Shown: piece after piece, positions 57,083-64,000 of the stretch
Layout: every line of letters begins with the position of its first letter
Numbering within the stretch: the stretch's first letter is position 1
Source: Planctomycetota bacterium
GTDB taxonomy: Bacteria > Planctomycetota > UBA1135 > GCA-002686595
Reading direction: 5' to 3'
Length of the DNA stretch: 64,000 bases
Assembly (NCBI GenBank): GCA_021413885.1
Contig: JAIOPM010000057.1
Span: 186,001 to 250,000, forward strand
Notes under the pieces: model-generated
Seen by the model: only the letters and a program-made list of their open reading frames with translations
What the model was told of the DNA's origin: nothing
The model's database searches: none
Made by a program: the position numbers and the translations under genes

Positions 57083-58852
57083 ATGAACACGACCGAGCCG
57101 GCGAGCGCGGGAACGGTACCGATCCAAGGACGCGAGCTCACGGTGCGCGCGGTCGTGGTCGCGCTGCTGGTCGCGGTGTTGATGGGCGGCTCGTATCCGT
57201 ACGTGGTGCTCAAGCTCGGCTTCGGACCGAACATCGCGGTCGTCAGCGCCTTCTTCGGCTGGCTCGCGCTGAGCGTCGTCTCGCGCGGCACGAGCGTGAA
57301 GCGCGAAGCGAACCTCGCGCAGTCGGCCGGCACGATCGCGGGGCAGACCGCGTTCCTCTGCACGATCCTCGCGGCGTTCGACATGTTGTCGCAGGACCCG
57401 AGCGTCGGCGTCGACCTGCGCTTGACCAAGCTGCAGACGTTCATGTGGCTGACGACGGCGGGCGTGCTCGGCGTGTTGATGGCGGTGCCGCTGCGCAAGC
57501 ACTTCATCGAGGACGAGAAGCTCCCCTACCCCGACGGCATCGCGGCGGGCGAGACGTTGATCGTGCTCGACGCGCGCGGGCCGGAAGCGAAGGTCGCGGT
57601 GCGTGCGCTGCTCGCAGGGCTCGTCGCGTCGGCGGTGCTCGCGCTCGCGATCATGCGCAACTGGTTCGCGTGGCTGAAGGAGACGCTCGCGGTCCACGTC
57701 AACCAGTTCTCCACGGTCACCGGCGTCGGTTTGTCGCTCAGCCTGCTCAGCCTCGGCTCGGGCATGATCATCGGCCTGCGCATCTGCGCGAACATGTTCG
57801 CGGGGCTGTTGCTGTCGTGGGTGCTCGCGCCGGTGTTCCTGCGCGACGCGGGGATCATCGGCGACGGCGCGTCGAAGCGCGACATCCTCCTGTGGGTGAT
57901 GTGGCCCGCGACGGGCCTGATGATCGCGGGCGGCTTGACCGCGTTGTTCCTGAAGTGGCGCACGTTGGTCGCGACGTTCCGGCAGTTCTCGAGCTCGAGC
58001 GTGAACTCCGAGGACTTCCCGTTGCGTTGGGTGATCGTCGGTTCGATCGTCTCGGCGCTCGCGTTGATCGCGGTGCAGCACTTCAGCCTCGGCCTCCCGA
58101 TGTGGGAGACCGCGCTCGCGATCTTGTTGACGTTGCCGCTGATGCTGGTCGGCCTGCGCGTCTTCGGCGAGACGAACTGGGGACCGATCAGCGCGCTGTC
58201 GAACGTGATGCAAGGCGTGTTCGGCGTGATCTCGCCGGGCAGCGTGCAATCGAACATGCTCGCGAGCGGCGTGACCGGCTCGATCGCGGCCGAGTCCGAA
58301 GGCGTGATGCAGTGCTACAAGACCGGCGAGATGGTCGGCTCGACGCCGCGCACGATCACGTGGGTGCAGTTGTTCGCGGTGCCGGTCGGAGCGCTCGCGC
58401 TCGCGTTCGCGTATCCCCTGTTGCGCGACACGTACGGCCTCGATCCGGAGAGTCCGACCGCGCTGTCGAGCCCGATCTCGCAGAAGTGGGTCGGCTTCGC
58501 GAAGTTGCTCTCGAAGGGCACGAGCGCGTTGCACCCGAGCGCGCTGTGGGCGCTTGGGATAGCGATGGCGCTCGGCGTGCTCTTCACGGTGCTCGAGCAG
58601 AAGCGCGAGTGGCGCAACTGGATCCCATCGCCGACCGGGATCGGCATCGGCATGTTGGTGCCCGCGAGCGCGATCGCGACGATGTTCCTCGGCGCGTGGA
58701 TCGATTTCATCGCGCGCAAGCTGCGGCCGAAGACCGCGGACGGTTGGGTCCTCCCGCTCGCTTCAGGTCTGATCGCGGGCGAAGCGCTCATCGCGATCCT
58801 GCTGCCGCTCTTGATCGCGCTGAAGCTGCTGTCGGTCTCGTCCGGCGCGTGA
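57083..58852 (+). CDS. OPT-family oligopeptide transporter
   Basis: A 589-residue membrane protein of the oligopeptide transporter family, proton-driven importers of peptides or metal chelates. Seen: ELTVRAVVVALLVAVLMGGS at the first helix, DEKLPYPDGIAAGETLIVLD (the conserved LPxPxG region), LSLGSGMIIGLRICANMFAG, GVISPGSVQSNMLASGVTGS, and SEGVMQCYKTGEMVGSTPRT. About 14-16 transmembrane helices are visible. It is flanked on both sides by minus-strand histidine-degradation genes. This suggests uptake of peptides later broken down to amino acids, but the link is inferred from position only. It ends 1 base before the hutI stop. Confidence 0.92.
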   Translation: MNTTEPASAGTVPIQGRELTVRAVVVALLVAVLMGGSYPYVVLKLGFGPNIAVVSAFFGWLALSVVSRGTSVKREANLAQSAGTIAGQTAFLCTILAAFDMLSQDPSVGVDLRLTKLQTFMWLTTAGVLGVLMAVPLRKHFIEDEKLPYPDGIAAGETLIVLDARGPEAKVAVRALLAGLVASAVLALAIMRNWFAWLKETLAVHVNQFSTVTGVGLSLSLLSLGSGMIIGLRICANMFAGLLLSWVLAPVFLRDAGIIGDGASKRDILLWVMWPATGLMIAGGLTALFLKWRTLVATFRQFSSSSVNSEDFPLRWVIVGSIVSALALIAVQHFSLGLPMWETALAILLTLPLMLVGLRVFGETNWGPISALSNVMQGVFGVISPGSVQSNMLASGVTGSIAAESEGVMQCYKTGEMVGSTPRTITWVQLFAVPVGALALAFAYPLLRDTYGLDPESPTALSSPISQKWVGFAKLLSKGTSALHPSALWALGIAMALGVLFTVLEQKREWRNWIPSPTGIGIGMLVPASAIATMFLGAWIDFIARKLRPKTADGWVLPLASGLIAGEALIAILLPLLIALKLLSVSSGA

Positions 58853-58853
58853 G

Positions 58854-60119
58854 CTACACGCGCGAGTACGCGACGCGACCGCGCACGACGACCGCGCGCA
58901 CCGGGCTGCGACCGAGCTCGTAGACGAGGTGCCGGTGATTCGGCGCGTCGAGCACGACGACGTCGGCGCGTTTGCCGACTTCGAGCGTTCCGATCTCCGC
59001 GCCTCGCCCGAGCGAACACGCGGCGTTCAGCGTCGCCGCCGTCAGACACTCCGCCGCGCTCATGCGATAACGCAACGCCGCCCAACTCATCACCTCGGGC
59101 AGGCTCTGCAAGTTGCACGAGCCCGGATTGAAGTCGGTCGAGATCGCGACCGCGAGGCCCGCGTCGATCAGACGACGGCCGGGCGCTTCCTTGTCTTGGC
59201 GCAGGAAGAGCGGCACGACCGGGCAGAGCACGGGAACCACTTTCGCCGCGCGCAACGCTTCGATGCCGCGTTCGCTGACGTGTTCGAGGTGATCGGCGCT
59301 CGCCGCGCCGAGTTCGGCCGCGAGCTCCGCACCGCCGAGCGGCGTCAATTGATCGACGTGCAAGCGCAAGCCGAGGCCGAGCGACCGCGCGCGTTCGAGA
59401 ATGCGCCGCGATTCGTCGAGCGAGAACGCGATCGTCTCGGTGAAGACGTCGCAGTACTCGGCGAGCTTCGCCTCGGCGACGCGCGGCAACATCCGCTCGC
59501 ACACGAGGTCGACGTACTCGCGCTTGCGCGTCCGGAACTCGAGCGGGAAGTCGTGCGCGCCGAGGAACGTCGGCACGAGCTCGATCGGCTGCGTGCGGCG
59601 CGCTTCGGCGAGCACCTCGAGGCACTTGACCTCGTCGTCGAGCGTCAACCCGTAACCGCTCTTGCACTCGACGGTCGTCGTACCGAGCGCGAGGAAGCGT
59701 TCGAGGTGCAGCCCGAGCCGCGCGAGCAGCGTCTCGCGCGAAGCCTCGCGCACGCCGCGCACGGTCGAGAGGATGCCGCCGCCGCGCTCCGCGATCTCGA
59801 CGTACGTCGCGCCGCGGGTGCGCAGCTCGAATTCGTCCTCGCGCGTCGTCGCGAACACCGGATGCGTGTGCGCGTCGACGAAGCCGGGCACCAGCGTGCC
59901 GCCGCGCGCGTCGAGCTCCGCCGTCGCGGCGTAGCGCGTCGCGAGTTCGCCTTCGGGCCCGACGTCGACGATACGCCCGTCGTGGATCGCGACCGCGCCG
60001 CCGTCGAGCGCGCGAAGTTCCCCCATCGCTCGCCCCGCGCGCGGCTCGTTGCCGAGCGGCGTCGCGAGCTCGCGCGCGCCGCGCACGAGGAGATCGATCG
60101 CTCGCCGGTCCGGGGACAC
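58854..60119 (-). CDS. hutI: Imidazolonepropionase
   Basis: A 421-residue metal-dependent amidohydrolase that opens 4-imidazolone-5-propionate to N-formimino-glutamate, the third step of histidine degradation. Seen: the metal motif FVDAHTHPVFATTREDEFEL, ERGGGILSTVRGVREAS, TTTVECKSGYGL, FLGAHDFPLEF, and AISTDFNPGSCNLQSLPEVM. The end APNHRHLVYELGRSPVRAVV also fits. Its product is the substrate of the ftcD enzyme about 2 kb away. hutH and hutU are not in the window. The GTG at 60119 has a TAGACT box 8 bases upstream, in the 30-base gap behind the sigma-factor gene. Confidence 0.96.
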   Translation of the reverse strand: MSPDRRAIDLLVRGARELATPLGNEPRAGRAMGELRALDGGAVAIHDGRIVDVGPEGELATRYAATAELDARGGTLVPGFVDAHTHPVFATTREDEFELRTRGATYVEIAERGGGILSTVRGVREASRETLLARLGLHLERFLALGTTTVECKSGYGLTLDDEVKCLEVLAEARRTQPIELVPTFLGAHDFPLEFRTRKREYVDLVCERMLPRVAEAKLAEYCDVFTETIAFSLDESRRILERARSLGLGLRLHVDQLTPLGGAELAAELGAASADHLEHVSERGIEALRAAKVVPVLCPVVPLFLRQDKEAPGRRLIDAGLAVAISTDFNPGSCNLQSLPEVMSWAALRYRMSAAECLTAATLNAACSLGRGAEIGTLEVGKRADVVVLDAPNHRHLVYELGRSPVRAVVVRGRVAYSRV

Positions 60120-60127
60120 GCCGGCGG

Positions 60128-60133
60128 AGTCTA
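60128..60133 (-). promoter_or_regulatory. Candidate -10 box TAGACT
   Basis: TAGACT lies 8 bases before the GTG at 60119 on the minus strand, inside the 30-base gap between the sigma-factor gene and hutI. It would give hutI its own leaderless promoter. Confidence 0.4.
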
Positions 60134-60149
60134 GCGCAAGCTCCGCGCC

Positions 60150-60899
60150 TCAGCCGACCAAGCGCACGTCCGCGGGCTCGATGCCCATCGAACGCTGCAT
60201 GCGCGCCTGGATCCGCGCCCGCGCCCGGAAGAGGATCATCTTCATGTTCGAGCGTCCGACGTTCAGGCGGCTCGCCGCGTCCGCGTAACTGAGGCCTTCG
60301 ACCTCGACGAGTTCGAGCGCCAGACGATCACGCTCGGACAGGTGCTCGAACGCGCGCGAGTAGTGACCGAGGAAGATCATCCACGACTGCACGAGCAGTC
60401 CGGCGTCCTCGCGATCGACGATCGGCTGAGTCGGCAACTCGCGGAGGTCGGCGGGCTCTTGGAGACCCTCGGGCAGACTCTGGAGCGAGCGCGTGCGGCG
60501 ACGGCTCGCCGCGCGATAAACGGTGTGCTGCGCGATCGTGCGGACCCACGCGCGAAAGCTGCCGGGGTGTTCGTCGCGAAAACCGCGCGCGTAGCGGTAC
60601 ACGTTGATGAAGGTGTCCTGGACCATCTCGAGCGGATCGAACGGGAGCCGTCGTTCGCCCGCGAGACGCCGCACCACGTCGAAGACCGCGCCGCGGGCGC
60701 GCAGGTAGAGCGCTTCGAAGACCTCCGGCGCGCGGCCGTCGCGGAAGAGCGCCATAAGGCTGGTGTCGATCCGATCGCCGAAGGCCGGGACCGTTTCCTC
60801 CGCGCGTGGTTCGAGCACGACGCCGTGGTCGGCGAGCAGCGCGAGAGCAGGTTGGTGGAGGGCGAACGGAGAACTCTCGAGCAGCAGCAGGTTTCCCAT
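60150..60899 (-). CDS. ECF-type RNA polymerase sigma factor
   Basis: A 249-residue alternative sigma factor. Region 2 (about residues 55-130) shows FEALYLRARGAVFDVVRRL, FDPLEMVQDTFINVYRYARG and FRAWVRTIAQHTVYRAASRR; region 4 (about 185-235) shows LSERDRLALELVEVEGLSYA and AASRLNVGRSNMKMILFRAR, a helix-turn-helix for the -35 element. About 50 N-terminal residues precede region 2, which is longer than usual. No zinc-binding anti-sigma gene follows; the next gene is hutI. It may control its neighbours or distant targets, and the signal is unknown. Confidence 0.9.
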   Translation of the reverse strand: MGNLLLLESSPFALHQPALALLADHGVVLEPRAEETVPAFGDRIDTSLMALFRDGRAPEVFEALYLRARGAVFDVVRRLAGERRLPFDPLEMVQDTFINVYRYARGFRDEHPGSFRAWVRTIAQHTVYRAASRRRTRSLQSLPEGLQEPADLRELPTQPIVDREDAGLLVQSWMIFLGHYSRAFEHLSERDRLALELVEVEGLSYADAASRLNVGRSNMKMILFRARARIQARMQRSMGIEPADVRLVG

Positions 60900-61110
60900 G
60901 GCGCGCGCCGCAAGGCACCGGGCGTGCCGTCGAGGGTGATCGAGCTCACAAGGAGGAGCCCTAACCCACTGCGCAGTCGTGTGTTGCAGCGGACGCTTCC
61001 GGCGCGCGGCGGCCGCGCGAGGCGCTCCGCTCGTTACTCATGCGTAACGGATTCCCGCTCCGTGCAACGACGCGGGCCGTCGGTGACTGCGGTCCGGAGT
61101 CGTCCACCGA

Positions 61111-61116
61111 TAGGAT
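61111..61116 (+). promoter_or_regulatory. Candidate -10 box TAGGAT
   Basis: TAGGAT lies 53 bases before the ATG at 61170, in the 270-base divergent gap with the sigma-factor gene. It implies a leader of about 47 bases. TGACTG at 61084-61089 is a possible but distant -35. Confidence 0.3.
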
Positions 61117-61169
61117 GTCGGGTTCGGACGGTCGCTCCCGGTTCCCCGGAAGCGCTTCGCCTGCAAGTC

Positions 61170-62504
61170 ATGGTGCCCGCCTTCCTGAGCTCGCTCGCCG
61201 ACCTCGCCCCGAAGTCCTTCGGTGCGTACGAACGCCTCGGCGAACTCCAGACTCCGGCCGCGTTCGCCGCCCTGCTCGCTTGGGTCGCCACGTGGTTCTT
61301 TGCATGCCTGCGCCAGAGCTTCGGCCAAGCGATCGCCGCCCGCGTGCTGGGACGTGTGCGCTCGGAAGCCCGGCGCCTCCGGTTGAAGCCGCTGCTCGAG
61401 CGCCTCGGCGCGTTGACCGAGAGCGCGAGCCTCTTCGAGAGCGCCTGCGGTCTGCTCTTCGCGTTGCTCGTGCTGCTGGTGATCGCCGAGAACCGCGACC
61501 TCGGGTTCGAAGCGATCGTGCTCGCGCTCGCGGTGTCGGTGCCGGCGATCTGGATCGCGACGCGCGGCCTTGCCCAGGCGGTGGCGCTGCGCTTCGGCGA
61601 CGCGTGGGTCGCCACGTGCCTGCCGACGTTCAACCTGGTCCAAGTGCCATTGTCGTGGCTGGTCTTCGTCTTCAGCGCCCTGCGTCGCGGCTTCCTGCGC
61701 GCGCTCGGTCTGCGCGACGACGCCGAGGAGAAGCGCGAGCTCGTCGCCGGCCTGCGCGAGGTGATCGCCGACGCCGACGTCACCGGCAAGCTCGACGAGA
61801 CGGAGCGCCAGATCATCGGCAGCGTCATGGAGTTCCGCGACGTCGACTCCGCGGAGGTGATGACGCCGCGCACCGAGATCGTCGCCGTCGAGGTCGGCGA
61901 ATCCCTGCGCGGCGCGGCGCGCGCGACGACCGAGGCCGGCCGCAGTCGGATCCCGGTGTACGAAGGCACGCTCGACACGGTGATCGGCACGGTGTCGGTC
62001 AAGGACCTGCTGCGCGTGCTCGCCGACGGGCGCGAGGAAACGCCGCTGCGCTCGCTCCTGCAGCCCGCGTACTTCGTGCCCGAGACCAAGCGCGTCTCCG
62101 AACTCCTCGCCGAGTTCCGCCGCGAGAAGATCGCGATGGCGATCGTGCTCGACGAGTACGGCGGCACTGCGGGGCTGGTGACGTTGCGCGACGTGCTCGC
62201 CGAGCTGGTCGGCGACATCGCCGGCGAGGACCGCGACGAGGAATTGCCGGTGCGCTTCCTGCCGGGCGGCATCGCCGAGGTCGATGCGTCGACGAACGTG
62301 TCGGACGTCAACAAGGCGCTCGATCTCGAGCTGCCGGAGACCGCCGACTACCAGACGCTCGCGGGTTTCGTCCTCGCGGAGTTCGGACGTTTTCCCGAGC
62401 GCGGCGAATCGTTCGTCCGGGGCGACCGCGAGTTCCAGGTGATCGACGCCAACGACCGCAGAGTCCACCGAGTCCGCGTGAAGCGCCACACCGTCGCGGG
62501 TTAG
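61170..62504 (+). CDS. CorC/HlyC-family membrane protein with CBS pair
   Basis: A 444-residue protein. Residues about 20-175 hold several hydrophobic segments in the place of the DUF21/CNNM domain, with weak similarity. Then follow a linker EKRELVAGLREVIADADVTG, a CBS pair (about 215-345) with VMEFRDVDSAEVMTPRTEIV, GRSRIPVYEGTLDTVIGTVS and IVLDEYGGTAGLVTLRDVLA, and a C-terminal CorC_HlyC transporter-associated domain (about 355-444) with LELPETADYQTLAGFVLAEF. Relatives are linked to magnesium or cobalt efflux and to membrane-damage resistance. recO follows after 16 bases. Location is the inner membrane. Confidence 0.92.
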   Translation: MVPAFLSSLADLAPKSFGAYERLGELQTPAAFAALLAWVATWFFACLRQSFGQAIAARVLGRVRSEARRLRLKPLLERLGALTESASLFESACGLLFALLVLLVIAENRDLGFEAIVLALAVSVPAIWIATRGLAQAVALRFGDAWVATCLPTFNLVQVPLSWLVFVFSALRRGFLRALGLRDDAEEKRELVAGLREVIADADVTGKLDETERQIIGSVMEFRDVDSAEVMTPRTEIVAVEVGESLRGAARATTEAGRSRIPVYEGTLDTVIGTVSVKDLLRVLADGREETPLRSLLQPAYFVPETKRVSELLAEFRREKIAMAIVLDEYGGTAGLVTLRDVLAELVGDIAGEDRDEELPVRFLPGGIAEVDASTNVSDVNKALDLELPETADYQTLAGFVLAEFGRFPERGESFVRGDREFQVIDANDRRVHRVRVKRHTVAG

Positions 62505-62507
62505 ATT
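62502..62507 (+). promoter_or_regulatory. Candidate -10 box TAGATT
   Basis: TAGATT overlaps the stop codon of the CorC gene and lies 13 bases before the recO ATG at 62521. It may allow separate transcription of recO and the lipoprotein gene. Confidence 0.35.
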
Positions 62508-62520
62508 CGTCGGCGACGCG

Positions 62521-63321
62521 ATGCTTCGCCGTGAACGAGCCCTGATCCTGCGCCGCTTCGCCTTCGGCGAGACGTCGCTCGTGTTGCACGTGCTGACGCC
62601 GAGCTTCGGCCGCGTGCACCTGCTCGCGAAAGGCGCGTACCGGACGACGTCGCGCTACTACGCGGTGCTCGACCTCTTCGACACGCTCGAACTCGAATGG
62701 TCCCACGGCACGGGACGCGAGCTCGACACCCTGCGCGCCGGCGACCTCGCCGTACGACGGCGTGCGATCGCGGCGGACCTCGGACGCTATCGCGCGGCGC
62801 TCGCGACGTTGGAGCTCGCGGGACTCGGCGCGCAGGAAGGCCAGCCGTCGCCCGGGCTCTTCGCGCGGGTCGAACGCACGCTCGATCGGCTCGCGGGCGA
62901 CGTCGTCGCGCCGGAGCTCGCGTTGCTCGCGTTCGAACTCGGCTTCCTCGACGAACTCGGCCTCGCGCCCGCGCTCGATCGCTGCGCCGCGTGCGGCCGA
63001 CGCGCGCCGGCGCCGGCTTCGCCGAAGGCGTCGAGCGTCTTCTCGCCCGGCGCGGGCGGACGATTGTGCCGCCGCTGCGCGGAAGAGGCGCGAGCGAGCG
63101 GTCGGCGGCTCCTCACCCTCGCGACGCGGACCCTCGAACTCGCCGCCGAGCTCGCCGCGCGCGGCCCCGAAGCGCTCCAAGGACGAATCTCGGTCGGCGA
63201 GCTGGAAAAGGTGCGCGCGTTTGTGGTTCGCTTCCTCGAATACCACCTCGAGAGCCGCCCCAGGAGTTACTCGCAGCGACCGGTCAAGGTCGCGGGCTTG
63301 CGCGGATCGGTCACGCCATGA
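62521..63321 (+). CDS. recO: DNA repair protein RecO
   Basis: A 266-residue protein of the RecFOR pathway that helps load RecA on gapped single-stranded DNA. Seen: the N-terminal OB-fold start RRERALILRRFAFGETSLVL followed by HVLTPSFGRVHLLAKGAYR, a helical middle, a zinc-binding set CAACGR and CRRC (about residues 158 and 182), and FSPGAGGRLC. The length is typical. The stop overlaps the next start (ATGA), so it is co-translated with the TPR lipoprotein. Confidence 0.95.
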   Translation: MLRRERALILRRFAFGETSLVLHVLTPSFGRVHLLAKGAYRTTSRYYAVLDLFDTLELEWSHGTGRELDTLRAGDLAVRRRAIAADLGRYRAALATLELAGLGAQEGQPSPGLFARVERTLDRLAGDVVAPELALLAFELGFLDELGLAPALDRCAACGRRAPAPASPKASSVFSPGAGGRLCRRCAEEARASGRRLLTLATRTLELAAELAARGPEALQGRISVGELEKVRAFVVRFLEYHLESRPRSYSQRPVKVAGLRGSVTP

Positions 63322-64000
63322 TCCTTCGTCTGTTCGTCGTCTTCGCGCTCTTCCTGTGCACCGGTTGCGCGGCGTTCAATCGCCCGTTCGGTTCGATGAT
63401 CGGCTTCAGCAAGCCGGACAACGAGGCCGAGGTGCGCGACGCGCTCGCGCTCGCCGCCGACGACTTCAAGGCGGAGCGCACGTCGCGCGCGCTCGACCGC
63501 GCGGTCGCGTGCCGCGAGGCGACGGGATTGCCTTCGGAGCTGAAGAACGAAGTCGAGTTGCGCGTCGAGGAATACGCGGACAAGCGCATCCAAGAACTCT
63601 CCCGCGCCGACGGCGACCCCGACGAGCTCGAGGACATGTTGGTGCTCAACCTGCCGCGCCAACTCGCGGTGCGAGCCGGCGTGCGCGGCGCGGAGCTGCT
63701 GCTCGCCGACGACGAACCGTTCGACGCGTTCTTGCTGCTGAAGAAGGTCGACACCAAGTTCCCGAACCACCACGAACGTCAACGCGCGGGCGAGATCCTC
63801 GCCGAGTGCGGCTTGAAGCTCGCGAACGACGGCTGGAACTTCCTCGGTTGGTTCAAGACCAGCGACGACGGCGCCGAGATCCTCGAGTACCTCGTCGTCA
63901 ACTACCCGAGCGAACCGCGTTGCGACGAAGCGTACGCGAAGCTCGCCGACCTCTACGCCGACGATCGCGAGTGGGAGCTCGCGCGCGAACGCTGCGAGGA
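63318..64000 (+). CDS. TPR lipoprotein, BamD-like (partial, C-terminus off window)
   Basis: About 227 residues are visible; the rest lies past base 64000. Seen: a lipoprotein signal (MILRLFVVFALFLCTGC, lipobox CTGC with the cysteine at residue 17), then helical repeats. KVDTKFPNHHERQRAGEILA and YLVVNYPSEPRCDEAYAKLA match the F/YP.S....A...LA signature of BamD/YfiO and YbgF-type TPR proteins. These sit in the outer membrane facing the periplasm and help barrel assembly. The ATG overlaps the recO stop. A true BamD role is not proven, because several lipoprotein families share this repeat. Confidence 0.82.
   Translation, partial: MILRLFVVFALFLCTGCAAFNRPFGSMIGFSKPDNEAEVRDALALAADDFKAERTSRALDRAVACREATGLPSELKNEVELRVEEYADKRIQELSRADGDPDELEDMLVLNLPRQLAVRAGVRGAELLLADDEPFDAFLLLKKVDTKFPNHHERQRAGEILAECGLKLANDGWNFLGWFKTSDDGAEILEYLVVNYPSEPRCDEAYAKLADLYADDREWELARERCE

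Noticed and set aside
56072-60119. A complete histidine-utilisation operon
   Set aside because: Only hutI and ftcD are present; hutH and hutU are not in the window and the transporter lies on the opposite strand.
1-64000. tRNA genes, CRISPR arrays, insertion sequences or prophage
   Set aside because: I looked on both strands and saw no tRNA-like cloverleaf, no spaced direct repeats and no transposase, integrase or phage gene.

Overview
The window is about 64 kb of very G+C-rich, tightly packed bacterial DNA holding 52 protein genes. Two of them run off the ends. I saw no tRNA, rRNA, CRISPR array, insertion sequence or prophage. The envelope is Gram-negative: there is a TonB-dependent receptor, there are lipoproteins with lipoboxes, and there is a BamD-like TPR lipoprotein. 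A 1237-residue protein combines a membrane-bound-dehydrogenase-type propeller, HEAT repeats, one CxxCH haem site and a DUF1080 domain. That combination is typical of Planctomycetota and related PVC bacteria, so I place the organism there by inference, probably in a deep GC-rich lineage.

Layout. 1-3014: glycosyltransferases and a methyltransferase for surface glycans. 3032-6044: a GntR/YtrA-type regulator with a palindrome at its start, an ABC ATPase, and an ABC permease fused to a propeller-like domain. 6065-7359: an overlapping kinase/methyltransferase pair on the minus strand. 7527-14457: two exported peptidase-like proteins, a beta-CASP metallo-hydrolase, a five-haem cytochrome and a vWA protein. 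14749-28118: a complete nuoA-N operon for respiratory complex I. 28269-40264: a TonB receptor, a methyltransferase-kinase fusion, a PilZ protein, a thioredoxin-like/aminotransferase/spermidine-synthase-like operon, and the large PVC-type haem protein. 40504-44761: a small secreted protein, a polysaccharide flippase, an FkbM methyltransferase and a sialate O-acetylesterase. 45063-56968: an SBBP-repeat lipoprotein, then a long minus-strand run (SnoaL-like, GH38-like, an 11-repeat propeller, two zinc-finger peptidase-like paralogues around a membrane protein, glutamate formiminotransferase). 57083-60899: an OPT transporter, imidazolonepropionase and an ECF sigma factor. 61170-64000: a CorC/HlyC protein, RecO and a TPR lipoprotein.

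How the genes fit together. The core is aerobic-type energy metabolism (complex I) with periplasmic haem proteins, glycan building and export, and amino-acid salvage (OPT import, late histidine degradation, transaminase).

Three features stand out. (1) Many genes that head a transcription unit carry a TAnnnT-like box only 7-13 bases before the start codon, while genes inside operons and a few others use GGAGG sites. This points to widespread leaderless mRNAs. (2) A methyltransferase and a P-loop kinase occur both as two overlapping genes and as one fused protein about 23 kb away, which suggests a two-step modification system I cannot name. (3) Four exported paralogues share a peptidase-like fold whose HExxH zinc site has been progressively lost.
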